Assembly (NCBI GenBank): GCA_003650255.1
Contig: QMOP01000009.1
Location: forward strand, 1-15,699
Origin: Caldisericota bacterium
GTDB lineage: Bacteria; CG03; B21-G15
Length of the DNA stretch: 15,699 nucleotides
Direction: 5' to 3'
Below the pieces are notes generated by a model. The model saw nothing but the letters and a program-made list of their open reading frames with translations, searched no databases and was not told where the DNA came from. Below are positions 9,158 to 14,322 of this stretch, one piece after another (the first letter of the stretch is position 1; the number at the start of each line of letters is the position of its first letter). A program made the position numbers and the translations under genes.

Positions 9158-11353
9158 CTATTCAATCTGACCGATTGATATTGACTGATCATTAAAAGGT
9201 ATTCCATCTGGAATTAATATTTCAAAATCTTTTATTCTCTTAAAAATGAGTTTTAAAAGAAGTGCATTCTGCCAGCATCCACCACTTAAAACAATCTTTT
9301 TAAATTTATACTCTTTCTTTATCAAATTTAAAACATCCAGAATCATATCAATAAGTGAAAGATGAAATTTATAAGCAATATCCTCTTTTCTATATCTCTT
9401 TAAATCCTTATAAATCTCCTTTATAACCGGCCTCCAGTCAATAACCAATTTTCCGCTTTTCCGGAAAAACGAAAATTTATACTTTTTACCTTTCAATCTT
9501 CCTTTCTCTGCAACCATCTGTAAACGGATTGCTGGCTCTCCGTCAAATGTTTTTTTCTTTATTATTCCAAGAATTGCTGAAACTCCATCAAACAACCTTC
9601 CCATTCCACAGGAGTAAGTAACATTTATATTCCTCTCAATCATCTTAGAAAAAATTTCAAATTTTTTTCCTTTAAAAATTTTTTCAAATCCTATTTCCTT
9701 TAAAAGAGAAAAACCAATCCTTTCAACATCCTCTATTGCTTTATCTCCACCAATTAAAGGAATGTAATCAATGTGAGTCAGCCTCTTATAACTTTTTACA
9801 TCTCCATATATAAACTCACTTCCCCATATCATTCCATCATCTCCATATCCTGTTCCATCCCATATTATTCCAAGACACTTTTCATTATAAACTTTCCTTG
9901 AATAAAGAACACTTCTAAAATGGGCAAAATGATGTTGAACTTCTTTTTCACCCAAATTATAATCCTTTAAAATTTCCCTTGTTCTATAATCAGGATGTTT
10001 GTCATACATAATCTTTTTTACTTTAAAATCAAAAAGATGAAAAAATTTCTTTAAACTTTTCTTATAATGAAAAAAACACTCTTCATTATTTAAATCTCCA
10101 ATATAAGGGGAAGTAAAAATACAACCATTTTTTAAAATTGAAAATGTTGAATTCTCTTCACCTCCAAGAGAAAGAACACCTGATTTTTTTCTATTCAATT
10201 TTACCGGAAGTGGAACATATCCTCTTGATCGTCTGAAAATAACCTCCCCTGCTCCATCAACATACTGAATAACAGAATCATCAACAGGATTCACTATTTT
10301 CCTGTTGTGAAATAAAAATATGTCGGCAATATCCCATAAATTTATTTTTGCATTTTCATTTTCATATTCAATCACTTCTCCACTTCTATTTCCACTTGTG
10401 CAGATGATAGCATCTAACTTTTTCATTATAAGCAAATGTATTGGTGTATATGGAAGCATAACTCCAAGATAATTGTTGAACGGAGCAACAATCTCAGGTA
10501 TTCTTTTATTCTTTTTCCTTAAAAGAAGTATTGGATTTCTCCATGACTTAAGAATTTCCTCTTCCTTACTTGATAAATAACAGTATTTCCTCACAGTATC
10601 CGAATTTTTCATCATAAGGGCAAATGGTTTATAGGGCCTTTTTTTCCTTTTTCTTAATTTGAAAACAACTTTTTCATTAAATGGGTCACATAAAATATGA
10701 AACCCTCCTAAACCTTTTAATGCTACAATCTTTCCTTCCTTTATACATTTTACCACTTCATCAATTGCTTTAATTCCTTTTATTACTTTTCCATTCTTTT
10801 TCTCAACCCATATCTCTGGGCCACAATCAAAACAGCATGTGGGTTGTGCATGAAACCTTCTTGAAAGAATATCCTCATATTCATTCTTACATAAAACACA
10901 CATCTTAAACTCTTTCATAGAAGTATTTTTTCTATCATAAGGAAGGTCATAAATTATTGAGTATCTTGGTCCACAATCAGTGCAGTTTATAAATGGATAT
11001 TTAAATCTTCTATCACTCCTATCCTCAAATTCTCTTCTACAATTTTCACAAATTCCTATATCTGGTGTTATTAATAAATTTTTTTCACCTTTTTCTTTAC
11101 TTTTTCTTATATAAAATCCCTTCTTTAAGTTTAAATCCACTTTCTTAACTTTTATCTCTTCAATAGATGATGCTTTTGGTTTTCTCTTAAAAAGTAAATC
11201 AAAAAACTTTTTCTTTTTACCACTAATTAAAACTTCCACTCCCTCTTTTGTATTCCTCACCCACCCATCAATTGATAAATCTTTAGAAATTCTATATATG
11301 AAGGGTCTAAAACCTACTCCCTGAACAATCCCTTTTATTTTTATAAGATACAT
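9158..11353 (-). CDS. hypF: Carbamoyltransferase HypF, [NiFe] hydrogenase maturation
   Basis: It transfers a carbamoyl group from carbamoyl phosphate via an adenylate to HypE, the source of the cyanide ligands on the hydrogenase iron. The 731 residues have the expected order. An acylphosphatase domain comes first (about 1-85, QGVGFRPF at 11-18), followed by two zinc fingers with C102/C105, C124/C127, C152/C155 and C174/C177. A YrdC-like domain (about 190-375) is followed by a Kae1-like domain with metal-binding HHFAH (474-478), WDGTGYGDDG, SCGMGRLFDGVSA and LSGGCWQN. The C-terminus stops right after the FNDQSISIGQ motif, slightly shorter than many HypF proteins. The gene overlaps hypA by one base (TAATG) and is the last of the hydrogenase block. 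HypB, C, D and E are not in the window. Confidence 0.97.
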   Translation of the reverse strand: MYLIKIKGIVQGVGFRPFIYRISKDLSIDGWVRNTKEGVEVLISGKKKKFFDLLFKRKPKASSIEEIKVKKVDLNLKKGFYIRKSKEKGEKNLLITPDIGICENCRREFEDRSDRRFKYPFINCTDCGPRYSIIYDLPYDRKNTSMKEFKMCVLCKNEYEDILSRRFHAQPTCCFDCGPEIWVEKKNGKVIKGIKAIDEVVKCIKEGKIVALKGLGGFHILCDPFNEKVVFKLRKRKKRPYKPFALMMKNSDTVRKYCYLSSKEEEILKSWRNPILLLRKKNKRIPEIVAPFNNYLGVMLPYTPIHLLIMKKLDAIICTSGNRSGEVIEYENENAKINLWDIADIFLFHNRKIVNPVDDSVIQYVDGAGEVIFRRSRGYVPLPVKLNRKKSGVLSLGGEENSTFSILKNGCIFTSPYIGDLNNEECFFHYKKSLKKFFHLFDFKVKKIMYDKHPDYRTREILKDYNLGEKEVQHHFAHFRSVLYSRKVYNEKCLGIIWDGTGYGDDGMIWGSEFIYGDVKSYKRLTHIDYIPLIGGDKAIEDVERIGFSLLKEIGFEKIFKGKKFEIFSKMIERNINVTYSCGMGRLFDGVSAILGIIKKKTFDGEPAIRLQMVAEKGRLKGKKYKFSFFRKSGKLVIDWRPVIKEIYKDLKRYRKEDIAYKFHLSLIDMILDVLNLIKKEYKFKKIVLSGGCWQNALLLKLIFKRIKDFEILIPDGIPFNDQSISIGQIE

Positions 11354-11682
11354 TAAACTCTAACCTTTTTAACATAGGTTCTCGTTCCTTTTAAAATATC
11401 AATTTCACTTCCTCCACAGAATGGACATGAAAAACCATTTAATTCTTTTATTTCCTTTTTACAAGAAGAACAAATTAAACTAACCTCCTCTTCCTCAAAT
11501 ACCACCTTAACATCCTCCCAGCCAATCTCTTTAAATATATGATCCTTTAATGAGTGTTCAAGAAAATCCTTTTCTATTCCTGTTCCTTTTCCAACTACAA
11601 TTAAAACCTCCTTTGGTTTCTTATTGGAAGTCATCCTTTTTATCTCTTCAAAAAGATCCTTTGCAATTCCTAACTCATGCAT
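11353..11682 (-). CDS. hypA: Hydrogenase nickel-incorporation metallochaperone HypA
   Basis: It delivers nickel to the large subunit of [NiFe] hydrogenase. The 109 residues begin MHELGIA, where M1, H2 and E3 form the family nickel site, and contain the structural zinc site C71/C74 and C86/C89 (CSSC and CPFC). Length is normal. The start overlaps the end of the protease gene by 13 bases (ATGCATGAGTTAG), and this ATG is fixed by the need for the N-terminal histidine. The usual partner HypB is not seen here. Its position between the hydrogenase-specific protease and hypF confirms that the block serves NiFe-site assembly. Confidence 0.96.
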   Translation of the reverse strand: MHELGIAKDLFEEIKRMTSNKKPKEVLIVVGKGTGIEKDFLEHSLKDHIFKEIGWEDVKVVFEEEEVSLICSSCKKEIKELNGFSCPFCGGSEIDILKGTRTYVKKVRV

Positions 11683-12134
11683 TGTATTATCTCTTTTAAA
11701 ATCTCCATTCCTCTATTAAAAACTTCATCAGAAATTTTATCTTCAAAATTTAATTTACTTACATTTATACCAAGAATATAAATCTTTTTTCCAAAATTCT
11801 CAAACATCTCTTTAAATCTTTTAAGTGAAATGGAGTGTGTTGATATTCCCTGTTCAATCAATTCATCAACAGTAATTAAAGCAAAACGAGATTGAATCTT
11901 TAAAGCATCAATAATAATCACTATTTTTTCATTTCTTTCAAGTATTTTAAAAATATAATTCTCAAAGGAGATTCCTGCATCAATAAATTTATCACTTATA
12001 TATTTTTTCCCTTCACTGGCAAGGAAACTTCCTATTCCATCATCTCCTCTTAATCTATTTCCAATTCCAACAAATAAAATGTTTTCTTTATTTTCTTGAA
12101 TAAAGTCAAGAATTTCCTTTTTATTTTGAATCAT
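11670..12134 (-). CDS. hycI: Hydrogenase maturation endopeptidase, HycI type
   Basis: It removes the C-terminal peptide from the hydrogenase large subunit after nickel insertion. The 154 residues show the M52 family motif GIGNRLRGDDGIG (23-35) with the acidic pair D31/D32, D76 in IIIDAL, and H100 in STHSISL; acidic, acidic and histidine residues bind nickel in HycI/HybD. The THSISL pattern is closest to the HycI group that processes group 4 (hydrogenase-3-like) enzymes, which agrees with the Mrp and ferredoxin neighbours. The start lies 14 bases inside the upstream ferredoxin gene, with no good Shine-Dalgarno, so translation is probably coupled. The subgroup assignment is moderate; the family is secure. 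Confidence 0.9.
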   Translation of the reverse strand: MIQNKKEILDFIQENKENILFVGIGNRLRGDDGIGSFLASEGKKYISDKFIDAGISFENYIFKILERNEKIVIIIDALKIQSRFALITVDELIEQGISTHSISLKRFKEMFENFGKKIYILGINVSKLNFEDKISDEVFNRGMEILKEIIQCMS

Positions 12135-12720
12135 GAAGAATTACTCTGTGTCTACATTTTGGACAGAGAAGTGTGAATATATCGTCTCTTTTATCAAAGG
12201 TTATATTTCTATTAACATCCTCAATAACACCCAAATCCTTTAATTTGGTAGAAAACAAACCAAAATTTGCTCCCTGTTTTTCTCCTAACTTCTCAAGCAT
12301 CCATTTTATGTGCTCTTCAGTTGCTATTATTTCACCACAACCCTCACAAAATAAAATCTTACACTCCTTTCCATCCTCTTTTAAATTCTTTCTTTCAAAC
12401 CCAGCAAGACGAAACTCTGTATCCATCTTAACACCATTTTGAGTTGTACAGATTCTTGCACATTCTCCGCACATTATACATTTATCATAGTGAAATATTA
12501 CCTTTCTTATACCCTTCTCTTTATCAACAAAAAATTCTATTGCCTGTGCAGGACACCAGATACTGCATGCACCACATGCAACACAGCCATCTTGAGGTTT
12601 TGGTCTTCCTCTAAATCTTGGATGAATTTTTGGTGGTTTTTCAGGATAAGTAATGGTATAAGGTGAAGAGAATATTGCTCTAATTGCCTCTTTTAATTCC
12701 CTTAATTTTGGAAGTTTCAT
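12121..12720 (-). CDS. HycF/MbhN-like 2[4Fe-4S] electron-transfer subunit of a membrane-bound hydrogenase
   Basis: A 199-residue hydrophilic ferredoxin-like subunit predicted to pass electrons between a soluble donor (ferredoxin or formate enzyme) and the hydrogenase small subunit at the cytoplasmic face. Cluster 1 is C46-x2-C49-x2-C52-x3-C56 followed by P; cluster 2 is C81-x2-C84-x2-C87-x3-C91, followed by T instead of the usual P. The C-terminal half adds CEGCG (125-129) and CPKC (186-189), plus C120, which could make a zinc knuckle or an extra metal site like that in HycF-type subunits. It has a good AAGGAGA ribosome site and a four-base ATGA overlap with the upstream MnhG-CBS gene. That ties it to the Mrp module. 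NuoI-like function in a complex I relative is less likely, given hycI and hypA next door. Confidence 0.88.
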   Translation of the reverse strand: MKLPKLRELKEAIRAIFSSPYTITYPEKPPKIHPRFRGRPKPQDGCVACGACSIWCPAQAIEFFVDKEKGIRKVIFHYDKCIMCGECARICTTQNGVKMDTEFRLAGFERKNLKEDGKECKILFCEGCGEIIATEEHIKWMLEKLGEKQGANFGLFSTKLKDLGVIEDVNRNITFDKRDDIFTLLCPKCRHRVILHDSK

Positions 12721-13418
12721 TCTTTTTCTCCTTTTAAATACCTCATTATATCCTTTCTCGAAATAATTCCAACAACCTTTCCATCCTCAACTATTGGAAC
12801 TCTTCTGAATTTTCCTTCTGAAAACGCCTTTAAAACTTCTTCAAGTGGTGTGTTAGGAGCAAATGTCAAAACATTCTGCGTCATAACATCCCTTACTTTT
12901 GCCACCTTTATATTTCCAACTCTCTTATAATCAATTATGTCTTTCTCAGTGATTATTCCAAGAAGAGTTCCTGCTCTGTCAACAACTGGAAGTCCTGTTA
13001 TATTTTTTTCAACAATTAAACTGATTGCCTCTTCAAGTGTTGCATCTGGAAGAATTGTGGTAACGTTTCTGTTCATAACAGCAGAACATCTCACAATCTC
13101 CTCTTTTGAATACAAATCACAAACACTTTTATCAGTAAGTTTTATTCCGTATTTATATGATGCTCTTGCAATTGCATGTGCTGCTGTTGGAGAAGAAATA
13201 AGGATGAAAACTAATGTAAGTAATGCTTTAATTCCTGCTGGTGTAAATCCGGTGTATATAAAGAACCCAAAAAGAATCATACATGTTCCCATGGTAACAC
13301 ATTTTGTTGCTGCCTGAAGTCTGTTATAAACATCAGGAAGACGAATAAGTCCTATAACACCAGACAAATCAAAAAGTATCCCTATTCCAATAATAACAAT
13401 CCCTATAAACTCACTCAA
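12717..13418 (-). CDS. mnhG: MnhG/MrpG-type antiporter subunit fused to a CBS-domain pair
   Basis: Residues 1-95 are a three-helix MrpG/MnhG subunit (helices at about 4-24, 40-58 and 63-83), with the family motifs GLIRLPDVYNRLQAATK (22-38) and SSPTAAHAIARA (75-86). A cytoplasmic pair of CBS domains follows at about 112-165 and 177-230. Each ends in the adenine-nucleotide motif (T157-E-K-D160 and S220-R-K-D223). MnhG helps assemble the Mrp Na+/H+ antiporter or the matching module of Mbh hydrogenases; a CBS pair usually senses AMP/ATP, so nucleotide control is inferred. The start is TTG at 13418-13416: an in-frame TAG lies 12 bases upstream, GGGAGGAAG precedes it, and the next methionine is in helix 2. 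The TTG sits inside a duplicated 8 bp next to an inserted element. Ordinary MnhG proteins are about 100-120 residues. Confidence 0.93.
   Translation of the reverse strand: MSEFIGIVIIGIGILFDLSGVIGLIRLPDVYNRLQAATKCVTMGTCMILFGFFIYTGFTPAGIKALLTLVFILISSPTAAHAIARASYKYGIKLTDKSVCDLYSKEEIVRCSAVMNRNVTTILPDATLEEAISLIVEKNITGLPVVDRAGTLLGIITEKDIIDYKRVGNIKVAKVRDVMTQNVLTFAPNTPLEEVLKAFSEGKFRRVPIVEDGKVVGIISRKDIMRYLKGEKE
13410..13417 (+). repeat. 8 bp direct repeat, copy 1 (putative target-site duplication, mnhG side)
   Basis: The sequence ctcactca occurs here and again at 13579-13586. On the coding strand it reads TGAGTGAG and covers the first codons of mnhG (TTG AGT GAG). The two copies bracket the GC-rich inverted-repeat element exactly, which is the pattern left by element insertion. 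Confidence 0.72.
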
Positions 13419-13441
13419 TCTTCCTCCCTAAGTTCCTATAA

Positions 13442-13476
13442 AAGAGAGGCGGTTTTTCCCGAAGGGGCTTTGCGAG
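13442..13476 (+). repeat. Left arm of imperfect terminal inverted repeat
   Basis: Begins aagagaggcggtttttccc, continues through agggg to gcgag, and pairs with 13539-13573. The first 26 bases match the other arm except for a two-base insertion, one substitution and a two-base mismatch. The inner part is looser. Confidence 0.75.
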
Positions 13477-13497
13477 CGAGGACATGGTGCTTTCTAC

Positions 13498-13517
13498 CCT
13501 GCCTGCCGGCAGGCAGG
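13498..13517. repeat. 20 bp perfect palindrome
   Basis: CCTGCCTGCCGGCAGGCAGG is its own reverse complement and lies near the middle of the inverted-repeat element. It contains the tandem unit CCTG/CAGG on both sides. Very similar palindromes occur as dispersed repeats in genomes of several uncultivated bacteria, as I recall; I cannot count copies here, and this window has one. Confidence 0.9.
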
Positions 13518-13524
13518 CGCTGAA

Positions 13525-13541
13525 GAGAGTGAGCCACTCTC
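13525..13541. repeat. Short perfect hairpin within the element
   Basis: GAGAGTG (13525-13531) and CACTCTC (13535-13541) are perfectly complementary around a three-base loop AGC. It lies just beyond the central palindrome and next to the inner end of the right arm, adding a second stem-loop to the folded element. Confidence 0.8.
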
Positions 13542-13573
13542 GCGAACGTCCCCTGAGGGGAAAACCGTCTCTT
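13539..13573 (-). repeat. Right arm of imperfect terminal inverted repeat
   Basis: Reading the minus strand from 13573, it starts AAGAGACGGTTTTCCCC, continues through AGGGG to GCGAG, and matches the left arm at 13442-13476 in inverted orientation. It ends five bases short of the direct repeat at 13579. Confidence 0.75.
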
Positions 13574-13578
13574 ACTTT

Positions 13579-13586
13579 CTCACTCA
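13579..13586 (+). repeat. 8 bp direct repeat, copy 2 (putative target-site duplication, mnhF side)
   Basis: The second ctcactca. On the coding strand it contains the mnhF stop (TGA at 13582-13580). With the next base (13587) it forms ATG AGT GAG, the probable original start of mnhG. This makes it the likely pre-insertion target. Confidence 0.72.
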
Positions 13587-13837
13587 TCAAATCCTTTTCC
13601 CTCCATATACTTTGCTATTGCTATTGAACCAATAAAAGAAAAAAGTCCCCATGCAAGAGCAACATTTAAATAAAAATCCTTTCCTGTAAGAATTGTAATC
13701 ATGACACAAAAACCAACAACAAGTATTCCAAGAATATCTATTGCAACTGCTCTATCAGCAGGAGTTGGACCCATACCAACTCTGTAAAGACATAAAAATG
13801 TTAGAAAAGTCAAAGCATAAATAAAAATTTCAATCAT
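13580..13837 (-). CDS. mnhF: MnhF/MrpF-type cation antiporter subunit
   Basis: An 85-residue membrane protein with three hydrophobic segments (about 3-20, 33-51 and 57-75) and the family motif GPTPADRAVAIDIL (23-36). It is a small subunit of Mrp Na+/H+ antiporters, also found in the antiporter-like module of Mbh hydrogenases. Length is normal. It starts at an ATGA overlap with mnhE and has AAGGAG upstream. Its stop lies inside the 8 bp direct repeat bordering the inserted element, so insertion did not alter the protein. Confidence 0.95.
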   Translation of the reverse strand: MIEIFIYALTFLTFLCLYRVGMGPTPADRAVAIDILGILVVGFCVMITILTGKDFYLNVALAWGLFSFIGSIAIAKYMEGKGFDE

Positions 13838-14322
13838 TCAAAAATCTCCTTGAGTATCTTCTCAAACCTTTTCACAATATATCCTGTTGCATCTTCAATA
13901 TTTGCAGATTTCACATTTATCCAGTGAATATATAAAAACTCTCCTTCAATATCAACAGTTAAGGTACCTGGAGTAAGTGTTATTGAATTTGCAAGAATTG
14001 TTTTTGCTAAATTACTTTTAAGTTCTGTCTTTACTTTTACAATTCCCGGATTTATTGGAAGCGAAGGATGAAGAACCCTGTACATAACATCAAGATTTGC
14101 AAGTAACATATAATAGAGAAAAGTAAAAATATATTTAATTATTGCGATAATCTTTTTAATCCTAAAAACCTCTGCAATTCTCTCAGAGTAGTAATCCTTG
14201 AATATTAAAGAAACAATAAACGAGATAACTATTCCAAGTAGAAGATTCTGTATATTGAATGGAAGTGTAAGAAGTATCCATATAATCAGTAAAATAAAAA
14301 ATAAACAAAGTTTCTTTTTCAT
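13834..14322 (-). CDS. mnhE: MnhE/MrpE-type cation antiporter subunit
   Basis: A 162-residue membrane protein with an N-terminal pair of helices (about 4-20 and 25-42), a further hydrophobic stretch at about 57-80, and a soluble C-terminal domain. That domain carries the family hallmark NSITLTPGTLTVDI (112-125) followed by YIHWI (131-135). MrpE is needed for assembly of the antiporter module and corresponds to MbhA in archaeal membrane-bound hydrogenases. It overlaps mnhD by four bases (ATGA) with GGAG upstream, and mnhF follows with another ATGA overlap. The order D-E-F-G is conserved from Mrp operons. Confidence 0.95.
   Translation of the reverse strand: MKKKLCLFFILLIIWILLTLPFNIQNLLLGIVISFIVSLIFKDYYSERIAEVFRIKKIIAIIKYIFTFLYYMLLANLDVMYRVLHPSLPINPGIVKVKTELKSNLAKTILANSITLTPGTLTVDIEGEFLYIHWINVKSANIEDATGYIVKRFEKILKEIFE

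Larger units (their letters stand above)
13418..13578. mobile_element. MITE-like GC-rich inverted-repeat element between mnhF and mnhG
   Basis: A 161 bp intergenic block whose core (13441-13570) is about 61% GC by my count, in a genome near one third GC. Its arms, 13442-13476 and 13539-13573, are imperfect inverted repeats: both read AAGAGA, then CGGTTTT, CCC, AGGGG and GCGAG, with small gaps. The centre holds a 20 bp perfect palindrome and a second short hairpin. It is bracketed by an 8 bp direct repeat. There is no transposase gene, so it would move only in trans. The arms are not flush with the repeats on the mnhG side, where 24 extra bases include the mnhG ribosome-binding site. A REP/BIME-like mRNA-structuring repeat is an alternative reading. 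Transcribed, it would form a long hairpin between two subunits of one complex. Confidence 0.7.

Noticed and set aside
9114..9160. Possible rho-independent terminator after hypF
   Set aside because: The T-rich stretch on the minus strand has no GC stem before it. The segment is better explained as a promoter.
9447..9478. Inverted repeat around TTCCGGAA within hypF
   Set aside because: Its arms are A/T-rich with gaps and lie in the middle of an intact coding sequence. Chance is likely at this base composition, and no T-run suggests termination.
13441..13573. The GC-rich hairpin as a terminator between mnhF and mnhG
   Set aside because: It is much longer than an intrinsic terminator and is not followed by a T-run on the minus strand. 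The genes on both sides encode parts of one complex.
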